Shown: positions 18,013 to 26,928, counted from the stretch's first letter. The stretch: DNA of 64,000 nt from Thalassovita sp. (GCA_017792425.1 CP051233.1:1646402-1710401); one strand, 5' to 3'. Made by a program: numbers and translations. The notes: generated by a model not told the origin, from the sequence alone.

Positions 18013-19103
18013 CGGTTGTTCGAGAAGGTAAACAGGGATTGCAGGGCGTACATCACGCGATCCAGCAGGAAGCCGATGATGCCGATCGTGAACACGGCCA
18101 CCATGATTTTCGCCAGCGACTGCGAAGAACCGTTCTGGAACTCATCCCAGACGAATTTGCCCAGGCCGGGGTTCTGCGCCAGCATTTCGGCGGCGATCAG
18201 CACCATCCAGCCCACACCCAGCGACAGGCGCAGCCCGGTAAAGATCAGCGGCAGGGCCGAGGGCAGCACCAGCTTGGTGATCTTGGTCCAGGTGTTCATC
18301 TTCAGCACCTTGGACACGGCCACCAGGTCTTTGTCGATCGAGGCCACACCAAGCGCGGTGTTGATCAGCGTCGGCCACAGCGAACACAGCGTCACGGTGA
18401 TGGCAGAGATCAGGAAGGATTTCGAAAACATGCCGTCGTTGGTGGTGTATACGGCCGACACGACCATGGTCACGATCGGCAGCCAGGCCAGCGGCGACAC
18501 CGGCTTGAATATTTGCACGATCGGGTTCACGGCGGCGTTGGCGGTCTTGGACAAGCCCGCGGCGATACCTACCGGGACGGCCACGATAGTTGCGATCAGG
18601 AAGCCGAAGAACACGGTTTTGATCGAGGTCCAGATCTGCATGTAATAGGTGGGTTTGCCGGTATAGGCGCGCTCTTTGACCTTGTCGGCCTTGCCGGCGG
18701 CGATCAGCTTTTCGTTGCGTTCGTCCTGGCGTTGGTAAAACGCGGCCTCTTTGTCTTTCTCGCGCAGGTGGTCAGCGTGCAGGTTTTCCACCTGTTCCCA
18801 AACCTCGGATGGGCCGGGGATCGCGCCCAAAGAGGTCTGCACCGTGGGTGCCAGCGTGCCCCACAGCAGCAGGAAAGAGGCAATGGCCAGCAGCGGCACA
18901 CCCAGCAATTGCCAGATCTCCTTGCCCTGGGCCTTGGGGTTGTCGCCTGCGGCGGCTTTCAGGATCGGGGTGATCCAGGCCAGGCCCAGCACCTTGAACC
19001 AGGCGTCCAGCTTGTTGATGCGGGTGAACATCCGGGCGCGGCGGGCTTCCTTCTCGGCGGCCTTGTCAGCCTCGGACAGGGTGTGAGGGTCGATTGCGGT
19101 CAT
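18009..19103 (-). CDS. nrtB: Nitrate ABC transporter permease NrtB
   Basis: 364 aa inner-membrane permease. The binding-protein-dependent transport domain occupies the C-terminal two thirds, with segments TVFFGFLIATIVAVPVGIAAGL, PIVTMVVSAVYTTNDG, and LRLSLGVGWMVLIAAEML, the last being the EAA-type loop region typical of NrtB/SsuC. The N-terminal ~70 residues include one hydrophobic segment (LLGVPLLAIASFLLLWGTL) and are charged elsewhere. Gene order nrtA-nrtB-nrtCD with overlap to nrtCD supports one complex. Confidence 0.92.
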   Translation of the reverse strand: MTAIDPHTLSEADKAAEKEARRARMFTRINKLDAWFKVLGLAWITPILKAAAGDNPKAQGKEIWQLLGVPLLAIASFLLLWGTLAPTVQTSLGAIPGPSEVWEQVENLHADHLREKDKEAAFYQRQDERNEKLIAAGKADKVKERAYTGKPTYYMQIWTSIKTVFFGFLIATIVAVPVGIAAGLSKTANAAVNPIVQIFKPVSPLAWLPIVTMVVSAVYTTNDGMFSKSFLISAITVTLCSLWPTLINTALGVASIDKDLVAVSKVLKMNTWTKITKLVLPSALPLIFTGLRLSLGVGWMVLIAAEMLAQNPGLGKFVWDEFQNGSSQSLAKIMVAVFTIGIIGFLLDRVMYALQSLFTFSNNR

Positions 19104-19168
19104 CTGTCTGATCCTGCGGTTTCAGGTTTATGGAGGGCCGGGCGACAACAGCGCCCGGCCTGCGGGGC

Positions 19169-20536
19169 TCAGCCCTTGACTTGGTTGCCGTCCAGAACCT
19201 GGTCGCCCTTCAGGCCGATCGGCAGGCTTTCCAGGTAGGCGTTGGGCTGCTTACCGTCATAGGGGATGCCGTCGATCACATCCGCAGCCGGAGTCGCGGC
19301 CTTGTAGCCGTCGGTAACAAAGTCGAACATGTCCTCGGTGGCCAACCCGTCATCGATCAGGCTCTTGGCGGCGGCCAGATAGATGTCCGGCTTGTAGACG
19401 GATTTGGCGACCTCATCGTACCAGCTATCGGGCTTGGCCTCGGCGATCTGGCCCCAGCGGCGCATCTGGGTCAGGTACCAGACAGCGTCCGAGTAGTAGG
19501 GGTAGGTCGCGTTGTGACGGAAGAACACGTTGAAATCAGGGACTTCGCGCTTGTCGCCCTTTTCATATTCGAAGGTGCCGGTCATCGAGTTGGCGATCAC
19601 CTCGTAGTCCGCGCCCACGTATTCCGAGCGGGACAGGATTTCCACCGCCTCGGGGCGGTTGGCGTTGTCGTTTTCATCCAGCCACATGGCGGCGCGGATC
19701 AGCGCCTTGGTGATAGCGATGGTGGTATTGGGGTTTTCTTCCTGGAACTGCGCGCTCAGGCCGAACACTTTTTCCGGGTTGTTCTTCCACAGTTCGTAAT
19801 CGGTGATGACAGGTACGCCGATCCCCTTGAACACCGCCTGCTGGTTCCAAGGTTCCCCCACGCAGTAGCCGTAGATCGTGCCGGCCTCCATCGTGGCAGG
19901 CATCTGCGGGGGTGGGGTCACGGACAACAATACATCCGCGCCGATCTGACCGGTCACGTTTTCAGGCGAGTAATAGCCCGGTTGCAGTCCACCGGCAGCC
20001 AGCCAGTAACGCAATTCATAGTTGTGGGTGGACACCGGGAACACCATACCCATGTTGAAGGGCTTGCCTTCGGACTTGTACTTTTCGACCACTGGTTTCA
20101 GGGCCGCGGCGCTGATCGGGTGGACCGGTTTGCCGTCAGTGTCATGCGGGATGTGCTCTTTCATCTGGGTCCAGATTTCGTTGGATACCGTGATGCCGTT
20201 GCCGTTCAGGTCCATCGAGAAGGGGGTGATGATATGCGCCTCGGTGCCGAACCCGATGGTCGCCGCCAGTGGCTGACCGGCCAGCATATGCGCGCCGTCC
20301 AAGGTGCCGGAAATCACGCCGTCCAGCAGCACTTTCCAGTTGGCCTGGGCCTCCAGCGTGACGAACAGGCCCTCGTCCTCGAAATAGCCCTTCTCATAGG
20401 CTACGGCCAGCGGGGCCATATCCGTCAGCTTGATAAAGCCGAACTTCAACTCGTCCTTCTCGACGTCCAGCATTTCCGCCGCCGCAGGGGTGACCAGCAT
20501 TGTCGTTGCCGCAAGGATGAAAGAGATACATTTCAT
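19169..20536 (-). CDS. nrtA: Nitrate/nitrite ABC transporter substrate-binding protein NrtA/NasF
   Basis: 455 aa periplasmic binding protein with a signal peptide, MKCISFILAATTMLVTPAAA. CmpA/NrtA features include FGFIKLTDMAPLAVAYEKGYF, LDGAHMLAGQPLAAT and YGYCVGEPWNQQA. The ATG at 20536 is preceded by AGAGGAA at good spacing; an upstream in-frame extension would run through the terminator hairpin and is not credible. The leader between nasS and this gene contains an ANTAR target and an intrinsic terminator, so expression is expected to require NasT-mediated antitermination when nitrate or nitrite is present. Confidence 0.93.
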   Translation of the reverse strand: MKCISFILAATTMLVTPAAAEMLDVEKDELKFGFIKLTDMAPLAVAYEKGYFEDEGLFVTLEAQANWKVLLDGVISGTLDGAHMLAGQPLAATIGFGTEAHIITPFSMDLNGNGITVSNEIWTQMKEHIPHDTDGKPVHPISAAALKPVVEKYKSEGKPFNMGMVFPVSTHNYELRYWLAAGGLQPGYYSPENVTGQIGADVLLSVTPPPQMPATMEAGTIYGYCVGEPWNQQAVFKGIGVPVITDYELWKNNPEKVFGLSAQFQEENPNTTIAITKALIRAAMWLDENDNANRPEAVEILSRSEYVGADYEVIANSMTGTFEYEKGDKREVPDFNVFFRHNATYPYYSDAVWYLTQMRRWGQIAEAKPDSWYDEVAKSVYKPDIYLAAAKSLIDDGLATEDMFDFVTDGYKAATPAADVIDGIPYDGKQPNAYLESLPIGLKGDQVLDGNQVKG

Positions 20537-20570
20537 TCTGTGTTTCCTCTTCGTGATAGCCCGGTAGGCC

Positions 20571-20622
20571 CAAAACAAAAAAGCCGCTGACACACCCTGC
20601 ATCTGCAGAGGGTCGAGCGGCT
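20571..20622 (-). terminator. Attenuator (intrinsic terminator) in the nrtA leader
   Basis: On the minus strand AGCCGCT pairs perfectly with AGCGGCT across a 27-nt interior that itself folds (CCCTCTGCA against TGCAGGG), followed directly by TTTTTGTTTT. It lies 35 nt upstream of the nrtA start, downstream of two hairpins fitting the ANTAR target, which is the layout of a regulated antitermination leader. Confidence 0.85.
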
Positions 20623-20632
20623 TTGCCCCAGG

Positions 20633-20681
20633 TCCCGGATCTTCGGGAATTCCTTAAGTCGGAACGCCTTTGTTCTGACTT
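20633..20681 (-). promoter_or_regulatory. Tandem-hairpin ANTAR (NasT) RNA target in the nrtA leader
   Basis: In transcript order, hairpin P1 (20681-20656) has stem AAGTCAGAAC/GTTCCGACTT with one mismatch and hexaloop AAAGGC, giving the A1 and G4 loop bases known for ANTAR targets. After a 7-nt linker, hairpin P2 (20648-20633) has stem TCCCG/CGGGA and hexaloop AAGATC, with A1 but G at position 3 instead of 4. The terminator begins 10 nt later. NasT, an ANTAR protein, is encoded just upstream in the same direction. P2 deviates from the loop consensus, so binding needs testing. Confidence 0.75.
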
Positions 20682-20777
20682 GGGTTCATCATGAAAGGGA
20701 TTCGGCGTTGCAGCAAGGTTTTGGGTGGGAATTTCTGCGCTGCGGCAATCAGGCCGGGTGATTTGCCTATTTTTTAG

Positions 20778-21950
20778 TCATGCAGGCGCGGAAGGGTCGA
20801 AAACAACCCCATCAAAGAAACGATCACGCCTTAGGAACAGCTTGCCAGACGAGGATGCGACGGCGGTTTCCGTATTCAGCGAGCCTTCCAGCTTTTCCGA
20901 TGCGCCGGGAATGTCTGCGGCGATTCCCGTCAAATGCTGGCGATACAGGTCCGTGCGGAACAGGCTGCGCGCAGTTTCCACCGCATTGTCCAGCGGTAAG
21001 CCACGCCGGGCCGCCAGCCGCGAGCCGATCCAGACGGCCTGGCTTTTCCACGGAAAGGTCGCCGCGCCGGAATGGAATTCCAGGAAACTTACGGTTTCGC
21101 GTTCCTCTCCACGCGCGGAAATAACCATGCGTCCGGTCAGGGCGCGGTCGATGACTTCGGGCGGTACGGCGATATATTCGGGGCGCGCAAGGATCTCTGC
21201 TGCCGTTGTCCGCGCACTGTCGTTCGCCAGCCAGCGCCCGGCCCGCCACACCGCCCGCAGCAGGCGTCCGGTCAGATCCGGTTCGGCCTCGGTCCAGTCG
21301 TGACGCACCGCCAGCACCTTGTCCGGGGCAAAGTTCCAGATCGCAGCGCCGGGCAACAGCAATTCGCCCACGTTGTTTTCAACCGCGATGGACCCCCAGG
21401 GTTCCCCCACGCAAAAGGCGTCAATCTCGTTTTCAGCAATCGCATTGGCCATCAGCGGTGGCGGCACGGTGCGGATATCCAACGCCTGCGGGTCTGGCAG
21501 GCCTAGCGAGGCCAGCCAATAATGCAGCAATTCAGCGTGCATGGAATAAGGGAAAGGCACTCCGATCCGCAGTTTTGTTCCAACAGTGATCAGCGCGCGA
21601 CCAGCGGCATTGGCGTCGGCAAAGTCGAAAACATGCCCATTGTCGCGCAGCTTCGCCGCCAGCGCCTTGGACACCCCGATGACCGCACCGTTCACCGACA
21701 GGACCGAAAGCACGTCCAGTCGGGTTGTCATGCCGCCCAACCCCAGCGCCATGGCGATCGGCACCGGCGCCAGCATATGCGCCGCATCGATCTGCCCCAG
21801 CGCCAGAAGATCGCGCAAGGTGGACCAGCTTGGCGCTTTGCGCAGGTTCAGCGTCAGGCCTTCTTCCTCGGCAAAGCCCAGTTCCCGGGCGATGATCAGA
21901 GGGGCGGCATCGACCAGCGGGATGAAACCGGCATTCAGTATCAGCGTCAT
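20778..21950 (-). CDS. nasS: Nitrate/nitrite sensor NasS (cytoplasmic NrtA-like protein)
   Basis: 390 aa, homologous in fold to NrtA (FIPLVDAAPLIIARELGFAEEEG, IDAAHMLAPVPIAMALGLGG, DAFCVGEPWGSIAV) but without a signal peptide, as expected for a cytoplasmic sensor. In the known NasS-NasT system, ligand-free NasS sequesters NasT; nitrate or nitrite releases it for RNA binding. The start overlaps the nasT stop by 4 nt (ATGA), which favours balanced production of the two partners. The next gene downstream is nrtA after the ANTAR leader. Confidence 0.92.
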   Translation of the reverse strand: MTLILNAGFIPLVDAAPLIIARELGFAEEEGLTLNLRKAPSWSTLRDLLALGQIDAAHMLAPVPIAMALGLGGMTTRLDVLSVLSVNGAVIGVSKALAAKLRDNGHVFDFADANAAGRALITVGTKLRIGVPFPYSMHAELLHYWLASLGLPDPQALDIRTVPPPLMANAIAENEIDAFCVGEPWGSIAVENNVGELLLPGAAIWNFAPDKVLAVRHDWTEAEPDLTGRLLRAVWRAGRWLANDSARTTAAEILARPEYIAVPPEVIDRALTGRMVISARGEERETVSFLEFHSGAATFPWKSQAVWIGSRLAARRGLPLDNAVETARSLFRTDLYRQHLTGIAADIPGASEKLEGSLNTETAVASSSGKLFLRRDRFFDGVVFDPSAPA

Positions 21951-22531
21951 GACAACAATCCCGCAGCGGTGACCAGAGACTGCGCCACCTCGATCATCTT
22001 CTTGCCCTGGTCCATCGCTGTTTTACGCATCAAGGCGTAGGCTTCGTCCTCGGACAGGCCGCGGGCTTTCATCAGGATCCCCTTGGCGCGATCCAGAGTT
22101 TTGCGTTCCTCCAGCGCCTTGCGAGTGGCATCCAGTTCGGTGCGCATCCGGTGGAACATGTGGAACCGGGTGATCGCCGCGTCCAGCACAGGTTTGATAC
22201 GGTCTGCGCGCATCCCGTCCACCACATAGGCGGATACCCCGGCCTCGATCGCGGCCTTGGTCAGGGCGTCGTCGGACCGGTCCACGAACATCGCCACGGG
22301 CCGTTCCAGCGGGCCAGAGGCCAACGCCAGTTCTTCCAGTGAATCGCGTGATGGGTTGGTGATGTCGATCAGCACGATGTCCGGTTTGCGCTGTGCGATG
22401 CGCCGGGACAGGCCGGATTCCTCGGCGATCACGGCAATGTCGTAGTCGCCCGAGGCATTCAGGCTGTCGACGATCTGCAATGCGCGATCACGGTCTTTTT
22501 CCACGACGATGATGGACAGTCGGCTTGGCAA
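21947..22531 (-). CDS. nasT: ANTAR-domain antitermination response regulator NasT
   Basis: 194 aa. An N-terminal receiver-like domain (RLSIIVVEKDRDR, with IVLIDITNP at the phosphoacceptor strand) is joined by a coiled-coil segment to a C-terminal ANTAR RNA-binding domain beginning near residue 130 (ALEERKTLDRAKGILMKARG, then SEDEAYALMRKTAM), the classic ANTAR signature. It is first in the nas cluster. The start appears to be a TTG at 22531, with GGGGA upstream. Its target is predicted at 20633-20681. Confidence 0.93.
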   Translation of the reverse strand: MPSRLSIIVVEKDRDRALQIVDSLNASGDYDIAVIAEESGLSRRIAQRKPDIVLIDITNPSRDSLEELALASGPLERPVAMFVDRSDDALTKAAIEAGVSAYVVDGMRADRIKPVLDAAITRFHMFHRMRTELDATRKALEERKTLDRAKGILMKARGLSEDEAYALMRKTAMDQGKKMIEVAQSLVTAAGLLS

Positions 22532-22661
22532 TTTGGCTCATCCCCAGAATTCTTGTCCCAAGGTAGGCCCGGTGGCAGCCAAGCGAAAGCGGCGCACATC
22601 CAGCGCGATGCTGCAAAGCAGAAAATTCGTGCGGAATGCCTAATAATTGGGCGATCTGGCG

Positions 22662-23513
22662 TCAGAAATCCAGGCCCAGGTCCAGCGTGCGCACCGAATG
22701 GGTCAACGCCCCGGAAGAAATGTAGTCAACGCCGGTCGCGGCCACCTCGGCGATGCGGTCCAGACGCATGTTGCCGGACGCCTCCAGCACCAGCTGGCCG
22801 CTGGTCATGTCCACGGCCTTGCGCAGGGTCGGGGTGTCCATGTTGTCCAGCAGGCACACATCCGCGCCGCCGGTTTCCAGCACCACGGCCAATTGATCCA
22901 GCGTGTCCACCTCGATTTCCACTCGCACCATGTGCGACGCGTTCGCCTTCACCGCTTCCAGCACGGCGCGGACCCCGCCGGCGGCGGCGATATGGTTGTC
23001 CTTGATCAGGATTGCGTCGGACAGCGAAATACGGTGATTGAAGCCGCCACCATGCAGCACGGCCTGTTTTTCCACGATGCGCAGACCCGGCGTGGTCTTG
23101 CGGGTGCAGGTGATCCGGGTCTTGGTGCCCTTGGTTTCAGCCACGAAACCGGCGGTCATGGTGGCGATGCCGGTCAGGCGCCCGGCAAAGTTCAGCGCCA
23201 CCCGTTCCCCCGACAGGATAGAGGATGCACGACCGCGAATTTCCATCAGCGTGTCGCCCTTCCTGCAAGGGCTGCCATCGGGCAGGTGGGTCACGATCTG
23301 CAATTCGGGATCGACCAGCCGAAAGGCGATTGCCGCCACCTGCATACCGGACACCACCCCATCCTCGCGCGCATTCAGGCGGGCGTCATAGGTCGTTTCT
23401 GACGGGATTACCGCGCGGGTGGTGACATCGCCATACTGGCCCAGATCCTCTAGTAGCGCGTTGCGCACCATCGGTTCCAGGATCAGGTCGGGCAGGGCGG
23501 GGAATTGGGGCAT
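22662..23513 (-). CDS. nadC: Nicotinate-nucleotide pyrophosphorylase (carboxylating), quinolinate phosphoribosyltransferase
   Basis: Third step of de novo NAD synthesis: quinolinate + PRPP to nicotinate mononucleotide. 283 aa, full length. Family motifs include EDLGQYGDVTT, NFAGRLTGIAT, TRKTTPGLRIVEKQAVLHGGG, LIKDNHI and the C-terminal LEASGNM and YISSGALTHS. The start lies 2 nt after the nadB stop, so nadB and nadC are coupled. Order on the minus strand is nadA-nadB-nadC. Confidence 0.96.
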   Translation of the reverse strand: MPQFPALPDLILEPMVRNALLEDLGQYGDVTTRAVIPSETTYDARLNAREDGVVSGMQVAAIAFRLVDPELQIVTHLPDGSPCRKGDTLMEIRGRASSILSGERVALNFAGRLTGIATMTAGFVAETKGTKTRITCTRKTTPGLRIVEKQAVLHGGGFNHRISLSDAILIKDNHIAAAGGVRAVLEAVKANASHMVRVEIEVDTLDQLAVVLETGGADVCLLDNMDTPTLRKAVDMTSGQLVLEASGNMRLDRIAEVAATGVDYISSGALTHSVRTLDLGLDF

Positions 23514-23515
23514 GG

Positions 23516-25078
23516 TCAGGCTTTCACGGCTGCGGCGCGGATCTCCATCGCCTGGTCCAGGGTGATGCGGGTGCGTGTCGGGGTGGCCGCGCTGTCAGGA
23601 AAGTCGCTGCGGCAATGCGCGCCGCGCGATTCCTCGCGCACCAGGGCGGCGGCGGCGATCAGTGTTGCCGTGGCGGTCATGTTCACGAAACAAAGGCATT
23701 CCGGGTGGTCGTGTTCCAGTTGCGCGATGATGCGCAGCGCGCGGCGCAACCCGTCCGCATCGCGCACGACCCCGACATTGTCGGTCATGCAGCGGCGCAG
23801 CGTGTCAATGGCCTGCAACGGCGGTTTGGGGCCTCCGGGTTGAAACTGGGGCGTGACCGTCAGAGCAGGCCGGTTCAAGTCGGGGATGACCGCCTTGATA
23901 CCTTGGGCACAGTGGCGGGCATAAACCAGCGCCTCCAGCAAGCCGTTAGAGGCCAGCCGGTTCGCACCGTGCAGCCCGGTCGAGGAGGCTTCGCCGCAGA
24001 CCCAGAGGTGACCAAGGCTGGCACGTCCTTCCATGTCGGTGTCGATGCCGCCCATGTGGTAATGTGCGGCTGCGGCGACGGGAATGGCGTCAACGGCGGG
24101 GTTGATCCCGGCACGGGCGCAGGCGTCCACGACGGCAGGGAACTGGGTCAGGATCTTGTCGCCCAATACGGCGCGCGTATCCAGCATCGGGCGCTTGCCG
24201 GCCTGGGTCTGGGCATAGATCGCGCGGGCGACGATGTCTCGCGGTGCCAGCTCTGCGTCCGGATGTTCGGTCAGCATGAAACGTTCGCCGTCCTTGTTGA
24301 CCAGGATCGCACCCTCGCCGCGCAGTGCCTCGGTGGCCAGGGGGGCGGGGTCTTCGCCCATGTCTATCGCGGTGGGGTGGAACTGCACGAACTCGGGGTC
24401 GGCAATCACTGCTCCTGCGCGTGCGGCCATGCCGATGACCTGCCCACGAATGCGCGGCGGGTTCGTCGTCAGCTTGAATAACCCGCCGGACCCGCCGCCC
24501 GCCAACAGCACCGCAGGCGCGCGCAGCAGGATCGGTTGGGACCGTTCCGGGCCAGAGGTTTCGATGGCCACGCCGGTCACGGTGCCGTCCGTTACCTCCA
24601 GGTCAGAGGCCATGACCCCTTCCAGAACCTGCACCGAGGTCGTTTCGCGCACCTGCGCGATCAGCGCCTTCATGATTTCCGCCCCGGCCTGATCGCCCTT
24701 GACCCGCACAACGCGGGCAAAACTGTGCGCCGCTTCGCGCGACAGGACATAGCCGCCCTGTTCGTCACGGTCGAACGGCGTGCCCAGTTGGGTAAGGTCC
24801 AGGATATGCGCGCGGGCCTCTTGTGTGACCAGGTCAGCCACGTCCTTGTCGACAGTTCCGGCCCCGGCGCGCACCGTGTCCGTCGCATGGGATTCCGGGC
24901 TGTCGGCCTGCGCCATCGCAGCGGCCACGCCACCCTGTGCCCAGGCCGACGATGCCCCTTCGCCCAGACGTTCCGGGGAAATCATCACAACCGGGGTCGG
25001 TGCCAGGTTCAGCGCGGCGTAAAGCGCGCCCATCCCCGCACCCACGATGATGACGCGATCGGTCGTGATCACCTGCAT
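23516..25078 (-). CDS. nadB: L-aspartate oxidase
   Basis: FAD enzyme oxidising aspartate to iminoaspartate, the NadA substrate. 520 aa. Seen: N-terminal FAD motif VIIVGAGMGALYAALNL, GEGASSAWAQGGVAAA, VLLAGGGSGGLFKLTTNP, the QFHPTAI active-site segment and the C-terminal GEASSTGLHGANRLASNGLLEALV, all typical of fumarate reductase/aspartate oxidase flavoproteins. It begins 13 nt after nadA and is 2 nt from nadC. Confidence 0.96.
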   Translation of the reverse strand: MQVITTDRVIIVGAGMGALYAALNLAPTPVVMISPERLGEGASSAWAQGGVAAAMAQADSPESHATDTVRAGAGTVDKDVADLVTQEARAHILDLTQLGTPFDRDEQGGYVLSREAAHSFARVVRVKGDQAGAEIMKALIAQVRETTSVQVLEGVMASDLEVTDGTVTGVAIETSGPERSQPILLRAPAVLLAGGGSGGLFKLTTNPPRIRGQVIGMAARAGAVIADPEFVQFHPTAIDMGEDPAPLATEALRGEGAILVNKDGERFMLTEHPDAELAPRDIVARAIYAQTQAGKRPMLDTRAVLGDKILTQFPAVVDACARAGINPAVDAIPVAAAAHYHMGGIDTDMEGRASLGHLWVCGEASSTGLHGANRLASNGLLEALVYARHCAQGIKAVIPDLNRPALTVTPQFQPGGPKPPLQAIDTLRRCMTDNVGVVRDADGLRRALRIIAQLEHDHPECLCFVNMTATATLIAAAALVREESRGAHCRSDFPDSAATPTRTRITLDQAMEIRAAAVKA

Positions 25079-25091
25079 GTCAGGCTTGCCC

Positions 25092-26195
25092 TCAGATCCC
25101 CAGTTTACGCGAAAGGTCGATCATGCGCTGAACAGCCAGACGGGCCTTGTCGGCCACCTCCGGGTCAACCTCGACCTGGCCGGTCATGGTATGCAGCGAA
25201 TACAGAACCTTTTCCAGCGTGATCTTCTTCATGTAGGGGCACATGTTGCACGGCCCAACGAAGTCCACTTCTGGCAATTCATCCGAAATGTTGGACGCCA
25301 TCGAGCATTCCGTGACCAGCATCGCCTTTTGCGGTTTTTCGCGGGTCACATAGTCGATGATCCCGCTGGTCGAGCCAGAGAAATCCGCCTCGGCCACCAC
25401 GTCGGGCGGGCATTCGGGGTGGGCTATGATACGGGTGTCGGGGTTCCACTCGCGGAAGTCTTTCAAGTCCTGCGCAGTGTACTGTTCGTGCACGATGCAG
25501 GATCCGGCCCACCAGACCACGTTTTTCTGCGGCACCTGGCGCGCGATATTCTGCGCCAGATACTGATCGGGGGTCATGATGATCGTGTCCTCGGGCAGCG
25601 CGCCCACGATCTGCGCGGCGTTGGACGAGGTGCAGCAGATGTCCGACGCGGCTTTCACCTCGGCGGTGGTGTTCACATAGGATACGACCGGTGCGCCGGG
25701 GTATTTCGCGCGCATTTCAGCGATCCCGTCAGCGGTGATGGATTCAGCCAGCGAACAGCCGGCCTCCATGTCGGGCATCAGCACGGTTTTCTGCGGGTTC
25801 AGGATTTTCGAGGTTTCGGCCATGAAGTGCACGCCGCACTGGACGATGATATCCGCCTCGACCTCGGTTGCCTTGATGGCCAGTTGCAGGCTGTCGCCCA
25901 CGAAATCGGAAATGCCGTGATAGATGTCCGGCGTCATGTAGTTATGCGCCAGAACCACCGCACCGCGTTCCTTTTTCAGCGCGTTGATCGCCACCACGTA
26001 GGGGGCATAGATCGCCCAGTCAGCAGGGGTCACGACCCGATCCATGCGGGCGTAGATGTCCTTGTGCGCCTCGGCCAGTTCCACCGACGGGGCAAGGTCA
26101 TAGTGTTTCGCCAGTTCGGCACGAACGGTCTTGAGATCGAGCAACCAGCTATCCTCCGGGCTGTGGCTTGGGGTGGCTACATAAGGTGAATCCAC
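25092..26195 (-). CDS. nadA: Quinolinate synthase
   Basis: [4Fe-4S] enzyme condensing iminoaspartate with dihydroxyacetone phosphate to quinolinate. 367 aa. It has the expected AHNYMTPDIYHGISDFVGDS, the Cys-bearing IVQCGVHFMAETSKILNP, SYVNTTAEVKAASDICCTSSNA, AHPECPPDVV and the last cluster ligand in GPCNMCPYMKKITLEKVL. The likely start is GTG at 26195. It heads the nadABC run; only 36 nt separate it from the MarR-type gene upstream, so either the operon is longer or the promoter lies inside that gene. Confidence 0.95.
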   Translation of the reverse strand: MDSPYVATPSHSPEDSWLLDLKTVRAELAKHYDLAPSVELAEAHKDIYARMDRVVTPADWAIYAPYVVAINALKKERGAVVLAHNYMTPDIYHGISDFVGDSLQLAIKATEVEADIIVQCGVHFMAETSKILNPQKTVLMPDMEAGCSLAESITADGIAEMRAKYPGAPVVSYVNTTAEVKAASDICCTSSNAAQIVGALPEDTIIMTPDQYLAQNIARQVPQKNVVWWAGSCIVHEQYTAQDLKDFREWNPDTRIIAHPECPPDVVAEADFSGSTSGIIDYVTREKPQKAMLVTECSMASNISDELPEVDFVGPCNMCPYMKKITLEKVLYSLHTMTGQVEVDPEVADKARLAVQRMIDLSRKLGI

Positions 26196-26231
26196 GGTGT
26201 TTTCCAGCGTAATGCGGCGACGCGGCGGATT

Positions 26232-26699
26232 TTATGGCTCTTTTATTGGCTGCAGGGGCGCGCGGCTGCGTTCGTTCCCGGCGTGGGCGGCCTTGCGCAT
26301 CAGGCGCAGCAATTCGGTTTTCTCGTCCGCCGACAGGCCGGTCAGGATTTCGTCCTGCAGCGCCCAGACGATCGGGGTGACTTCGCCTAATACGGCTTGC
26401 CCGTTCGGGGTCAGGCTCAGCACGCGGGCGCGGCGGTCACGGGGGCTGACCTTGCGGACGATCAATCCCTTGTTCTGCAACCTCTCCAGCACCGCGCCCA
26501 TCGTGACCCTGTCGTGGGCGATCAGCCCGGCCAGCGTGGCCTGATCGACCTCTGGGTTGGCCTGCAAGGCTGTCAGGGCGCTGAACTGCACCGGCGTCAG
26601 ATCCAACCCCGCCTGCCGCATTTTTTCGGCAAAGACGGAAACGGAAATCTGGTTCAGCCGGCGGATTAGGTGCCCCGCCATGTCATAAAGTCCGGTCAC
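26232..26699 (-). CDS. MarR family transcriptional regulator
   Basis: 155 aa from the GTG at 26699, chosen because GGGGGGAA lies about six nt upstream; a TTG 24 codons earlier is open but poorly preceded. The winged helix-turn-helix is visible: LTPVQFSALTALQANPEVDQ, then ATLAGLIAHDRVTMGAVLERLQNKGLI and the wing VRKVSPRDRRARVLSLTPNG. Divergent from the FAH-hydrolase/thioesterase pair and upstream of nadA. MarR proteins of this type often respond to aromatic acids or their CoA esters; the nearby hpa operon is a possible target, but no shared operator was found in front of this gene. Confidence 0.87.
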   Translation of the reverse strand: MTGLYDMAGHLIRRLNQISVSVFAEKMRQAGLDLTPVQFSALTALQANPEVDQATLAGLIAHDRVTMGAVLERLQNKGLIVRKVSPRDRRARVLSLTPNGQAVLGEVTPIVWALQDEILTGLSADEKTELLRLMRKAAHAGNERSRAPLQPIKEP

Positions 26700-26928
26700 G
26701 CAGCTTCCCCCCGTGATGTACTGCCCGGTTGTATCAAGGCGCCCGGCGATTGGCGAGTGTACGGATGACAAGTGCGCGCATTCAAAGCCTCCCCGTGTAG
26801 TGGGCTTTCATGTTTCCCTGTGCCGTGGCAGAACCAAAGCTGCAAGCGGGCGAGGGGCGGATACCCCGAGGCCTGCGATCCGATAAGCCCAGTCCGGCAC
26901 ACCCCGGCCCCACAAGGAACGCATTGTC

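Noticed and set aside
22532..22661. Possible sigma-54 promoter for nasT
   Set aside because: I looked for GG/GC elements at -24/-12 spacing; only partial matches (CGCACGAATTTTCTGC) were present, not enough to call.
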